Notes under the pieces: generated by a model | Databases searched by the model: none | Told to the model about the DNA's origin: nothing | Seen by the model: only the letters and a program-made list of their open reading frames with translations | In this document: positions 1 to 7,906 of the stretch, piece after piece | Layout of the letters: the number at the start of each line of letters is the position of its first letter | How positions within the stretch are numbered: position 1 is the stretch's first letter | From: Bradyrhizobium guangxiense | GTDB taxonomy: Bacteria; Pseudomonadota; Alphaproteobacteria; Rhizobiales; Xanthobacteraceae | Length of the DNA stretch: 64,000 nt | Direction of reading: 5' to 3' | NCBI RefSeq assembly: GCF_004114915.1 | Contig: NZ_CP022219.1 | Coordinates: forward strand, 6,230,501-6,294,500 | Program-made: the position numbers and the translations under genes

Positions 1-245
1 GCGGCACAGGCAGCGGCTCGGCCTCGACGCTCGGCACCGGCGGCTCGTCCGCGGGCGGCGGCAAGAGCTCGTCCAGCGTCGGCACCGGCGGCTCGGCCGC
101 AGGCAGTGGCTCGACCGTTGGCCAGTCTGGCGCGTCGAAGTCGCCCGGCATGGGCGACGGCAAGTCCGGCAGCCATGCCAGTGACATGGGCCTGGAAAAG
201 GGCAAGGGCCACAACAAGGACGAGTGGAAGAAGGACAAGAACTAG
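1..245 (+). CDS. Gly/Ser-rich protein, C-terminal part (5' end outside window)
   Basis: The reading frame is open from the window edge (first complete codon at base 3) to a TAG at 243-245. The visible 80 residues are low-complexity: repeated GTGGS/GSGS-like blocks, then a charged Lys/Asp/His-rich tail ending in WKKDKN. No catalytic motif is visible. Two more Gly/Ser-rich genes follow on the same strand, so the three look like a tandem family of exported low-complexity proteins. This copy's signal peptide would lie upstream of the window. Codon use is GC-rich and matches its neighbours. The function is unknown; an extracellular or periplasmic structural role is only inference. Confidence 0.7.
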   Translation, partial: GTGSGSASTLGTGGSSAGGGKSSSSVGTGGSAAGSGSTVGQSGASKSPGMGDGKSGSHASDMGLEKGKGHNKDEWKKDKN

Positions 246-254
246 TCCGATCCC

Positions 255-281
255 GGGAGCGGCCGCGTGCCGCTCCCTTCG
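255..281 (+). terminator. Hairpin after the first Gly/Ser-rich gene
   Basis: A perfect 8-bp stem (GGGAGCGG at 255-262 with CCGCTCCC at 270-277) with a 7-base loop begins 10 bases after the stop codon. The following run is only TTC, so it may be a weak terminator or an mRNA 3' stabiliser rather than a full rho-independent terminator. Confidence 0.45.
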
Positions 282-303
282 TCCATGTTGAGGAGGAGCT
301 GCC

Positions 304-657
304 ATGAACAAGTCAATCATTGCGATCGCGGCACTGGTTCTGATGGGCGGCGCTGCATCGGCAGAAACCATGGAAAAGACCGGCAAGACGACGTCGGGCG
401 AGACCTGCAAGGTCACCGTCGAGAAACATGCAGACGGCAGCATCAGCGCAGCCGGTGCGTCGGGCTCCGGCACCACCGGCTCGACGGCGTCGAGCGGTTC
501 GCTTTCGAGCTCGAGCTCGGCCGGTGGATCGTCCGTGCATGTTCAGGCGGGCGGCGGCAACGTCTCGAGCTCCTCGTCGACGGCGGGTGGTCCTGGCACG
601 ACCAGCGCCAGCACCATCACCGTCAACGGCTGCACGATCTCGACCTCGTCACCCTAA
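304..657 (+). CDS. Exported Ser/Gly-rich protein
   Basis: A 117-residue protein with an N-terminal signal peptide (about residues 1-20, MNKSI...GGAASA, cleavage before ETM). A short region with a Cys (GETCKVTV) follows, then long Ser/Gly/Thr runs and a second Cys near the C terminus (NGCTIS). The two cysteines could form a disulfide after export. The start is well supported: AGGAGG at 291-296 lies seven bases before ATG 304. It sits between two similar low-complexity genes. I recognise no family; the function is unknown. Confidence 0.8.
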   Translation: MNKSIIAIAALVLMGGAASAETMEKTGKTTSGETCKVTVEKHADGSISAAGASGSGTTGSTASSGSLSSSSSAGGSSVHVQAGGGNVSSSSSTAGGPGTTSASTITVNGCTISTSSP

Positions 658-732
658 TCGTTCGAGCGTGATCGTTTCGGAAAAGCGCTGAGCATTCTTC
701 GGATCATGCCCCAAACCTAGAGAGGATTGCAC

Positions 733-1158
733 ATGAGAACGTTAGTCATGACCGCAGCGGCTGCAGCTCTGCTTGCCGCCTCACCGGTTCTCGCGCAGAC
801 CAGTATCACCGGCGGAAGCGGCGGCTCGGCCGCGGTGGGCGGCACCTCGGCCTCGACCGTCGGCACCGGTGGGACGTCCACCTCGGCGACGGGCCGCACC
901 GGCTCGTCGATCGCGGCCGGCGGAAGCGCCGCTGCCGTGAGCGGCAAGACGCAGACCGGGGTCAGCATGAACAAGGGCAATGGCCCCGTGATGAACTCGA
1001 ATGCCCGGGCGCAGGCGCATGAGGGCGGCACGTTCAGCCGCTCGCATACGCGCACCAAGGTCAAGGCCGGCGAAGAGGTGGGCTCGACCACCAAGACGAT
1101 GTCTCATGTGCCGGGCTCGAAGCCGACCATGTCGACCACGTCAACGACCGCACGCTAA
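733..1158 (+). CDS. Exported Gly/Ser/Thr-rich protein
   Basis: A 141-residue protein with a clear signal peptide (about 1-21, ending SPVLAQ). A Gly/Ser/Thr-rich stretch with GGTS/GTGG motifs comes next, then a more basic C-terminal part with several Lys and Arg. I chose ATG 733 because AGAGGA at 721-726 is correctly spaced; an in-frame TTG at 727 overlaps that site. The GTGG/GTGGS motif is shared with the truncated protein at the window start, suggesting duplication. A strong terminator follows. No enzyme motif is visible and the function is unknown. Confidence 0.8.
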   Translation: MRTLVMTAAAAALLAASPVLAQTSITGGSGGSAAVGGTSASTVGTGGTSTSATGRTGSSIAAGGSAAAVSGKTQTGVSMNKGNGPVMNSNARAQAHEGGTFSRSHTRTKVKAGEEVGSTTKTMSHVPGSKPTMSTTSTTAR

Positions 1159-1170
1159 CCCTCACGACCT

Positions 1171-1200
1171 GCTGCCCGACTTGCTCGGGCAGCTCTTTTT
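1171..1200 (+). terminator. Strong rho-independent terminator
   Basis: A perfect 9-bp stem (GCTGCCCGA at 1171-1179 and TCGGGCAGC at 1185-1193) with a 5-base loop is followed at once by TCTTTTT. It lies 13 bases after the stop of the third Gly/Ser-rich gene and closes that group. Confidence 0.9.
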
Positions 1201-1208
1201 GGATCCGC

Positions 1209-1667
1209 TCAGTTGGCGCTCAGGCTGTGGCTAATGCGCGTCACGACGCGGTCCCATTGTCGCTTCTCGGCCTCGGGATAATTGATCAGCACGCAGTGCA
1301 CATATCCCCGAGAAAAATTGCAGCGATCGTACCAGATCTTGTCGCGCTTGATGCTCGAGACCACGAAGAAATCACGCGCCACGCGCTTATAAATGATTCC
1401 GGATGGTGGATTCTTCTTCGCCAGAAATTGCGCCGGGGTCAGACCCTGCTCATTGGAAACGGCCTGCACGGTGAGGTCTGCCCTGCCGTCCGACGTACGA
1501 AATTGCTGACCATAGCCATCGGGCTTGCCGGCCAACTCCGCGAACAGCGATCTTGGAAAATCGACCGACGTCCCGGTCTCGGCAATACGATAACTGGTCC
1601 AGCTGTCGGCGCGGGCGGCGGACAGCGTGGCAAGCAGCGCGAGGATCGCGACGAATGTCGTCTTCAT
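1209..1667 (-). CDS. Hypothetical exported protein
   Basis: A 152-residue protein with a signal peptide (about 1-20, ending SAARA before DSW). The mature part is compact and mixed alpha/beta in character, with two cysteines (DRCNF and VHCVL) near residues 115-127. No known domain is recognised; similar small exported proteins are common in Bradyrhizobium. The start is supported by GAGG a few bases upstream. It lies 10 bp after the preceding small gene, so the two are probably co-transcribed. It is convergent with the Gly/Ser-rich group, separated by the terminator. Confidence 0.75.
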   Translation of the reverse strand: MKTTFVAILALLATLSAARADSWTSYRIAETGTSVDFPRSLFAELAGKPDGYGQQFRTSDGRADLTVQAVSNEQGLTPAQFLAKKNPPSGIIYKRVARDFFVVSSIKRDKIWYDRCNFSRGYVHCVLINYPEAEKRQWDRVVTRISHSLSAN

Positions 1668-1677
1668 CTTTGCCTCA

Positions 1678-1896
1678 TCAGTTGCGGGGCATCAGCTGCA
1701 GCTCCATCAACGCGATCCGTTGCAGATCAGCGACGTTGCGCACGCCCGCGCCCGCGGTGCGCAGGATGGATTCGGCGAGTGCGTTGACGTGCGAGGCATG
1801 CACCGGCTCCGGCAGACTCGCAACCGCGGCTTCCAGGGCGGTCGTCATGATCTCGATCACCTCGGGGGAAAATTCAGCGTTGGAAAAGTTCTTCAT
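1678..1896 (-). CDS. Small hypothetical protein
   Basis: A 72-residue protein starting MKNFSNAEF; a longer frame opens at 1932, but ATG 1896 gives the more natural N terminus. The sequence is helical and acidic/hydrophobic (VIEIMTTALEAAVASLP...), with no signal peptide or catalytic motif, and may be a small helical regulatory or binding protein. It is followed after 10 bp by the exported hypothetical gene on the same strand. No strong ribosome site is visible. The function is unknown. Confidence 0.6.
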   Translation of the reverse strand: MKNFSNAEFSPEVIEIMTTALEAAVASLPEPVHASHVNALAESILRTAGAGVRNVADLQRIALMELQLMPRN

Positions 1897-1998
1897 CGCG
1901 CATGCCGGCCGCTGGTGCGGACCGCGGCTCAACGCCGGGAAAAAGTGGAAGTTCCTGCGACACAGCCGCAGAGCCGGCCGTGCAGGCCCGCCGCCGGG

Positions 1999-3558
1999 CT
2001 ACGTCACGGGCTGGTAGCGCGTGAGCTGCTCGAGCCCCGCATCCTCGCTGGCGACCGCCTGCATTCTCAGCTGGCTGCCGATGACGAGGCCGGTGAGCGA
2101 GAGCATCAGCCCAAGCGCGAGCGGCGCGAACAAGGCCTCTTCCTGGAACAATCCGTTGAGCAGCACGACGAGGACGCCGAACCCGGCAAGGCCCTGCGTC
2201 AGGTAGCCTGACGAGGCATAGAGCCGCCAGGCCTTGAGCGCCATCGCGAAATAGAAGGCCAGCGGCACGAGGGCGGCGATGCCCATCTGGTACAAGAGCA
2301 CGCCGATCGCGCTCTCGACCGCGCCATCGATCGTCCCGGCCGCCTGCGCGGCACTCCAGTCGATCGAAAAATAGCTCTCCGACAAATTGCCGCCGACGCC
2401 GAGGCCGCGGCCGAGTGGCTTCTCCAAAAATCCGTTGAGACCGCCCATCAGGCCGATGACGTGATAGTCGCCGATCTGGAGGCCGACGCGGATCGCCAGA
2501 ATCGCGAACGCAACCAAGCCGAGGAAACCGAGCAGCAGCGTCAGCACGGCGCCGAGCAGCCGGGTCGAGATCCACGCCGCGGCCACGAAGATCACCACGA
2601 TCAGCGCGCCCTTCACGCTGCAGAACACCAAGAGCGGCAGCGCCGCGAGGGCCAGCAGCGGACGTCCAACCGAGAACAGGAACAGGGCGAGGAAGCCGAT
2701 CCCGTAGGCGAAGCTGATCGGATGCATGTTCGGACCGTGGATGCGCAGCATCTTCGACAGGCCGAACCCTTCGAGCAGCGGCGTGTTCAGGAAGTCGAAG
2801 CTGAAGCGATCCTTGAGGTCGACCGGCACGTTTCCGGTGGCCCGCATCTCCGCCTCCCAGACGCCCGAATGGGTCGCCTTGAGCTCGTCGAAACCCCAGA
2901 ACGTAGAGCCGTTGGTGATGGCCAGCCAGACGTCGCGGAAGGCGAGCTCGACATAGCCGCAACAGATGAGGATGACCGCGAGCGTCACCAGGAACGGCGT
3001 GATGCGCACCTCATAGGTCGCCGCCGTCAGAAGCGACAGCTGGAACAGGAACAGCGGCAGCACGATGTTGCGCAAGTAAACCGCGGCGGGCTGTCCGTTC
3101 TGGCTGAAGCCGATCGCGAAATAGAGCGACACCACGGCAAGGGTGGCGACGCCCCAGCGCATGATGCGGTTGACCTCGGCCGATTGATTCCTTTGGCCCA
3201 GCACGTAGAGGCCGAACGTTGCCAGCCACATGACCGAGCAGACGAGAAAGTTGTAGCCCTTGATGAAGTCGAGATCGGACGGCAGCGGGACCAGCGGCGA
3301 CAGGATCGAGACGAACAGATTCTGGAAGAACAGGACGAAGATCGCGATGGCCGGCGCATAGGTCGGGACCGCCAGAACGATGGCGATGCCGACGAGGACC
3401 TCGACGACGATGGCCAGCGCCGGATTGGCCAGATGCAGCACCGGGGCGAAGCCGATCGTTGCGATGGCGATGCAGAACGTGGCGGCCAGCTCGCGCCAGG
3501 CCGGCGGCGACGTCACGGCCTGCACGCTCTGATCCTGCGGTGGGTAGCGGGCGCTCAT
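1999..3558 (-). CDS. O-antigen ligase/polymerase-like membrane protein
   Basis: A 519-residue polytopic inner-membrane protein with about ten or more hydrophobic segments and a large central soluble loop (about residues 215-265). This layout is typical of the Wzy/WaaL O-antigen polymerase-ligase superfamily. No short signature proves the activity, so the call rests on topology and position. It lies downstream of a GH5 hydrolase and a Wzc-like chain-length protein on the same strand, which supports a role in polymerising or ligating an extracellular polysaccharide. ATG 3558 is preferred over TTG 3561 because an AAGGA site precedes it. A CtrA-like site lies 47-61 bp upstream. Confidence 0.7.
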   Translation of the reverse strand: MSARYPPQDQSVQAVTSPPAWRELAATFCIAIATIGFAPVLHLANPALAIVVEVLVGIAIVLAVPTYAPAIAIFVLFFQNLFVSILSPLVPLPSDLDFIKGYNFLVCSVMWLATFGLYVLGQRNQSAEVNRIMRWGVATLAVVSLYFAIGFSQNGQPAAVYLRNIVLPLFLFQLSLLTAATYEVRITPFLVTLAVILICCGYVELAFRDVWLAITNGSTFWGFDELKATHSGVWEAEMRATGNVPVDLKDRFSFDFLNTPLLEGFGLSKMLRIHGPNMHPISFAYGIGFLALFLFSVGRPLLALAALPLLVFCSVKGALIVVIFVAAAWISTRLLGAVLTLLLGFLGLVAFAILAIRVGLQIGDYHVIGLMGGLNGFLEKPLGRGLGVGGNLSESYFSIDWSAAQAAGTIDGAVESAIGVLLYQMGIAALVPLAFYFAMALKAWRLYASSGYLTQGLAGFGVLVVLLNGLFQEEALFAPLALGLMLSLTGLVIGSQLRMQAVASEDAGLEQLTRYQPVT

Positions 3559-3604
3559 CAATCGTCCTTCGGCATCGCGCGGACGGCACGATAACGGGCG
3601 GTGG

Positions 3605-3619
3605 GTAAGGAGACGTTAA
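3605..3619 (-). promoter_or_regulatory. Candidate CtrA-binding site
   Basis: Read on the minus strand, the sequence is TTAA-N7-TTAC, close to the alphaproteobacterial CtrA consensus TTAA-N7-TTAAC. It lies 47-61 bp upstream of the membrane polymerase start, a position suited to overlapping a -35 element. The assignment is by motif only. Confidence 0.4.
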
Positions 3620-3637
3620 CGATAGCGGAGTGCGCCG

Positions 3638-4777
3638 TCAGCGCCGGCCGGGCCGCGTCGCGCCGCGCAACGCCCGCATCACGTCGGGATCGGGCCTGCC
3701 GGTGCTGCGGTCGACGAGGCCGAAGCCCTGCGTCAGCTCCCAATGCGTCCAACCCCAGCAATGGTCGCGGGCATAGGCTGTGACCTCCGCCAGCCAGCGC
3801 AACCGGCTTGCCCTGGGCGCGCCGGCTTTCAGGACGCCGAATTCGTTGACGATGATCGGCCGCGCGAATTGCTGCTGCCATTCGAGCGCGGGCGCGAGCC
3901 AGCGATCGACGCCCGGCTTGGCCTCGGCCGCGGCAATCGCAGTGTCGAGCATGCCGAGCGCCTTGGTCGCGCCCCGATCCTGCAAATCCTGGCGCAGCGC
4001 CCGAACCTTGGGATCGCTGGCGTTGATCGGATAAGGCAGATCGATGATGTCGTGCAGCGGATTCTGTGCATCCCAATGGGCCTGATGGGTGAACACCATG
4101 GGGTCGTAAAAGTGGATGGCATAGACGACGTCGGGATCCGGCAGCGGACGGAATCGCGGCAGCGAGTCCGCCCGCTGCCAGTTGACTGGACCGACAATGA
4201 GGGTCGTCGTGGGAAGCAATCGGCGCACGAAGGCGGCGAGCGTCTCGACCTCGATCTGCCATTTGCCGGCGTCGATGTCGGGCTCGTTGAGCAGCTCGGC
4301 GAAGACGCGATCGGCAGGATAGGATCGGATGACCTCGGCAAGTCCGCTCCAGGCCTCCTGCATCTGTTGCAACGCTGCGTCCGGGTCGTCCTTGTGCAGG
4401 CGATTGAAGCGCTCGCCGGGATGAAGATCGACGGACGTTGCGTAGCCGAGCGCGGTGAGCTGCTTCAACGCCTTGTCGACCACGCGCAGCGTCTCGTCAC
4501 GCTCGGCCTTGGCGGCGAAACGGGGCATGACGCGCTCTGCCGGCACCGGCAGCCGGACATGGCTCATTCCCGACTTGCGCAATTGCTGCAGCAACCCGCG
4601 GCTTGGCACCTCGCCGTTGATCCAGCCGTCGGCATTGAAGCCGCGCGACAGCGCGGCGAGCCTTCCCGGCGCAACCGTCTGCGGCACCGGCACGCAATCG
4701 CCGGCGAAGGCCGGCGGGCCGAACGAGATCGAGAGCAGCAGCGCCGTAGTCAGCAGACGACGGCGCGACGCGGCCAT
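3638..4777 (-). CDS. GH5-type glycoside hydrolase
   Basis: A 379-residue exported protein: a signal peptide at about 1-25 (RRR followed by a hydrophobic stretch ending PAFAG), then a (beta/alpha)8 hydrolase domain. Family 5 hallmarks are visible: the acid/base Glu165 in LLNEPD, the nucleophile Glu312 in VNEFG, and His222/Tyr224 in AIHFYDP. GH5 enzymes act on beta-linked glycans such as beta-1,4-glucan. The gene starts 2 bp after the Wzc-like gene and precedes the polymerase-like gene, so it probably trims or releases the polysaccharide made by this cluster rather than digesting plant material. The substrate is not shown by the sequence. Confidence 0.85.
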   Translation of the reverse strand: MAASRRRLLTTALLLSISFGPPAFAGDCVPVPQTVAPGRLAALSRGFNADGWINGEVPSRGLLQQLRKSGMSHVRLPVPAERVMPRFAAKAERDETLRVVDKALKQLTALGYATSVDLHPGERFNRLHKDDPDAALQQMQEAWSGLAEVIRSYPADRVFAELLNEPDIDAGKWQIEVETLAAFVRRLLPTTTLIVGPVNWQRADSLPRFRPLPDPDVVYAIHFYDPMVFTHQAHWDAQNPLHDIIDLPYPINASDPKVRALRQDLQDRGATKALGMLDTAIAAAEAKPGVDRWLAPALEWQQQFARPIIVNEFGVLKAGAPRASRLRWLAEVTAYARDHCWGWTHWELTQGFGLVDRSTGRPDPDVMRALRGATRPGRR

Positions 4778-4779
4778 GG

Positions 4780-6969
4780 TCAGACCGCAAGGCCCAATGC
4801 GCCGCCCTCGGGTTGCGGCGCCTGCGAGCCCGCGGGCGCGTGATTGACCACGAGTCCCGTTGGTACAGTCTCGTGCCGCGACAGCGCCGCAGTCACCCGG
4901 CGCATCGCCGCCGAACCGAGCTCGCCGGCGCGGGCCACCAGGACGATCAAATCCGCATGCGCCGCCAGCGCGATGGCGTCGGGCTGCAAAGCCAGATTGC
5001 CGGCATGAACGACGATCAGATCGAACTCGGACCGGATGTCGTCCTCAGGTCTCGCATCGGCTTTGCGACCTGCGCTCAGTAGCTCGTCGATCGACTGAAG
5101 TCCCGCCGTGGTCGAGCCGTCATTCCATTCGGTCACCGACGGCTGGTGCCCTGCGAATTCCCCCTGCAGGCGGATCAATACGCTCATCATGCCGCGCTTC
5201 ACGGCGGCACGATTCAGCGAGCGCGCAACGGTGTTGCCGCCGGCGCTCTTGCCGACCGACAGCACGAGGGCAACCTTGCAACCGCGCACCGACACGCGAT
5301 CGATCCGTTCGAGCAGGGGCCCCAGATAGACCCCGAGATCGAGCTCGGCCGAGCTCGCAATCGGCTTTTGCCAGACGGTGGTGGCTGCGGTCCCCGACGC
5401 TAGTTCGGGGATGCGGGCCCAGACCGGAAGCCGCGGCACCGCCTCCGGCCGGTCAACGGCAGCGGCGGGGGGCTGAACTCGCGGCTGAACTTGTGGCGGA
5501 ATCTGCGGCTGGACTTGAGATTGAACCTGCCGGCCTTGCGTGTCCGCCGCAGCTGCGTGCATGGGCGCCTCAGTGGGCGCGGGCTGGGCTGACATGGTCG
5601 TCATGACAGCAACGGCGGCCGTCGATGTCAGCAGGGAGCCGATCGCCAGCGCCGCCAGCAGCAGAGCAAGCGGCGGACGCGTCGAGCGCAGCGGTGGGAT
5701 GGCCGCCGAAGCGATCTTGGTCTGCGACGCCTGCAGCTGACGCTGCTCGTTGGTGGTCTTGAACCGCGACAGGAACTGCTCATAGATGTTCCTGTTGGCA
5801 TCGGCGTCGCGCTGCAGCTCCTGCAGCTTCACCAGCGCCTGGCCGTCGACCAGCATCTGCGTCTCGACCGCCTTGAGCTGCTTTTCCAGCGCGTTCTGCT
5901 GCTCCAGCTGGGCTTCATATTCAGACTTCGCGGTATCGATGTTCTTCTTCCGCTCGACCTCGATCTGACGGTTGATATCGGCCAGCTGGCTGTAGGAGAT
6001 GGCAAGGTCGGGATGGCGGTCGCCATACACCGCCTTCTTCTGCGCGATCTGGTCGTTCAGAGCCGAGCGCTGCGTCCGCAGCATGCTGAGCAGATCCTGC
6101 TTCACCGGCCCTTCGACATTGGCCTTGAGATCGCGCTGCACCTGCTCGTAGCGTGCCTTGGCTTCCTCGGTGCGAAGGCGCGCGGCGGAGACCTGCTGGT
6201 TGAGATCGGTCACGCGCAATTGCTGCGTGGTGGAATCCTTGCCGGCATTGAGGATCTTGTGCTCGAGCCTGAACGCGGCGACGGCGTCTTCCGACGCGCG
6301 CAGGCGCTCGTTCAATGCCTTCAGCCTGTCCTTGAGCCAGTCGGCGGCTTCGTCTGTGGCCGCGGTGCGGACGCGGCCCTGGCTGGCGACGAACGCCTCG
6401 GCGATGGCGTTGGCATAGTAGGCGGCCCGGTCGGGGCGGTTCGAGGTGAAGGAAATCGCAATGACGTAGGTGAGCCCGCGGCGCGTGATCTCGAGGCGGT
6501 TGCGAAACTTATCGAGCAGGCGCGTCATGTCGGTATGACCACCGGCGATATCATCGTCTTCCGCGATCTTGAGCTGCTCGATCAGGGGGCGGAGAAAGCC
6601 GTCCGATTTGGCGATCTCGATCTGGCTCTGCAGCGCCGCGGCGTCCTGGCCGATGCCCGGCAAGACGTCCTGCTCCGTGGTGATGCGCAGCTCGCGGGGA
6701 TCGAGGACGACCAGGGCCGTCGCGGCATAGCGGACCGGCAGAATCATCAGGGCGATGACGCCGAGGGCGAACAGCGCCAGCGCCAGCGTGAGAATGCGCC
6801 GCCCATTCTCGCGCAGAAAAGCGAGCGTTCCGGAGACGGTCAGCGATCCCTTGATCAGCGCCGGCGCGGCACCGTCAGGCCTCAATCGCGCAGCGCGCGG
6901 CGCTTCCCACGAAGCCGCAGGCTCCGTCGGGGCGATGCTTCGCGGAGATACGCGGCTACCGAACGCCAT
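4780..6969 (-). CDS. Wzc/ExoP-like chain-length protein with degenerate kinase domain
   Basis: A 729-residue inner-membrane protein with Wzz-type architecture: TM1 at about 57-77, a long periplasmic coiled-coil region (about 200-410), TM2 at about 434-456, a Gln/Pro-rich linker (about 475-505), and a cytoplasmic domain resembling the BY-tyrosine kinase fold. In that domain the P-loop position reads GKSAGGNT (573-580), with Asn where the Walker Lys is expected. The Walker B region reads FDLIVVHAG rather than ending in an Asp, and there is no C-terminal Tyr cluster. It probably controls polysaccharide chain length or export without normal autophosphorylation. It heads the operon with GH5 and the polymerase. 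Confidence 0.85.
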   Translation of the reverse strand: MAFGSRVSPRSIAPTEPAASWEAPRAARLRPDGAAPALIKGSLTVSGTLAFLRENGRRILTLALALFALGVIALMILPVRYAATALVVLDPRELRITTEQDVLPGIGQDAAALQSQIEIAKSDGFLRPLIEQLKIAEDDDIAGGHTDMTRLLDKFRNRLEITRRGLTYVIAISFTSNRPDRAAYYANAIAEAFVASQGRVRTAATDEAADWLKDRLKALNERLRASEDAVAAFRLEHKILNAGKDSTTQQLRVTDLNQQVSAARLRTEEAKARYEQVQRDLKANVEGPVKQDLLSMLRTQRSALNDQIAQKKAVYGDRHPDLAISYSQLADINRQIEVERKKNIDTAKSEYEAQLEQQNALEKQLKAVETQMLVDGQALVKLQELQRDADANRNIYEQFLSRFKTTNEQRQLQASQTKIASAAIPPLRSTRPPLALLLAALAIGSLLTSTAAVAVMTTMSAQPAPTEAPMHAAAADTQGRQVQSQVQPQIPPQVQPRVQPPAAAVDRPEAVPRLPVWARIPELASGTAATTVWQKPIASSAELDLGVYLGPLLERIDRVSVRGCKVALVLSVGKSAGGNTVARSLNRAAVKRGMMSVLIRLQGEFAGHQPSVTEWNDGSTTAGLQSIDELLSAGRKADARPEDDIRSEFDLIVVHAGNLALQPDAIALAAHADLIVLVARAGELGSAAMRRVTAALSRHETVPTGLVVNHAPAGSQAPQPEGGALGLAV

Positions 6970-7034
6970 GGGCTCTTTTCGAAATCAACTGACAGACGAA
7001 GCTCAGAGGCTTTCGCCACCGTAAATATCCATGG

Positions 7035-7049
7035 TTAACTGGCGGTTAC
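7035..7049 (-). promoter_or_regulatory. Candidate CtrA-binding site
   Basis: On the + strand the bases read TTAA-N7-TTAC. On the minus strand, which carries the Wzc-like gene, the site contains the octamer TTAACCAT often seen in CtrA targets. It lies 66-80 bp upstream of the Wzc-like start. The 166-bp gap here holds no other recognisable feature. Confidence 0.4.
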
Positions 7050-7135
7050 GGTCGTCGCGCGACACCGTCATGGCGCGGCCTGGCCATGCCGCCCCCCATC
7101 TGAAGTGATGCAAAAATGCCTGCGAACGACCCCAT

Positions 7136-7792
7136 TCAGGCGGAAAAGAACGGCTTGGACGGTCTGCGTGCCGGGCTTGCCGTGCCGACAACCAGCGCCG
7201 CCCGGGATTTACCTGGGCGCTCAAGCTCGCCATCGCCGAGCAGGCAGGACCGCAGGGTTTCGATCTCCGGACAATCGGCGGTGCCGAGCGGGCCGATCAG
7301 GAAGCCGCGCTCCAGAGGCTCGCATTTGTAGCCCCGGCAACGCTGCACCCGGTCCGCGATCACGACGTCGACCTTGCCTTCGAGCAGCTCGTGCAGCCCC
7401 GCCGGCTGGCTGATGCGAATGGCGAGCTGTGGCTCAGCGCGGCGGAACCGAGCCAGGCGCGCGCGCAAACCGTCGACGGCAAAACTCGCGTGAAGCCCGA
7501 TATGCAGCAGACTGGTGACGCCCTCAGGCTTGAGCTCGGCGGTGGCCTCGGCAAGGCAGCGAAACGCCTTTCGGACCTGCGCCAGATAGGTTTCGCCGGC
7601 CGAGGTCAGAATGATCTGCCGCGTCCGCCGCTCGAACAGCTGCACACCCAGCCGCTCCTCCAGCAGGCGGACTTGCTGGCTGACCGCACCGGCCGTGACG
7701 TGCAGCTCGTGGGCGGCCTGCTTGAAGCTGAGATGACGGGCGGCGGCTTCGAAGGCGCGCAGGGCATTGAGTGGCGGCAGCAGATACGTCAT
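7136..7792 (-). CDS. LysR-family regulator (GcvA-like, short C terminus)
   Basis: A 218-residue protein with an N-terminal winged helix-turn-helix (about residues 3-62: LNALRAFEAAARHLSF, then AGAVSQQVRLLEERLG) typical of GcvA-type LysR regulators, followed by a substrate-binding fold. Family members are usually about 300 residues. This one loses similarity near residue 190 and ends early, so the last part of the effector domain is missing. ATG 7792 gives the canonical start; an upstream in-frame start at 7852 would add an atypical leader. It is divergent from the MFS carrier at 8032 and may regulate it. Confidence 0.75.
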   Translation of the reverse strand: MTYLLPPLNALRAFEAAARHLSFKQAAHELHVTAGAVSQQVRLLEERLGVQLFERRTRQIILTSAGETYLAQVRKAFRCLAEATAELKPEGVTSLLHIGLHASFAVDGLRARLARFRRAEPQLAIRISQPAGLHELLEGKVDVVIADRVQRCRGYKCEPLERGFLIGPLGTADCPEIETLRSCLLGDGELERPGKSRAALVVGTASPARRPSKPFFSA

Positions 7793-7906
7793 GGCCGACT
7801 CCGGGCGATGCGGGGAGACCGGCAGGATGCATGAGTTTTGCTCGCGCGACAAAAGAGAAATCCTGCTTTGTCGCCGCTGACGGCGGGCGATACCCCAGGG
7901 CCGGTC

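Noticed and set aside
2461..3594. A 377-residue Arg/Glu/Asp-rich frame
   Set aside because: Mirror of the hydrophobic membrane protein on the other strand; composition is typical of an antisense shadow.
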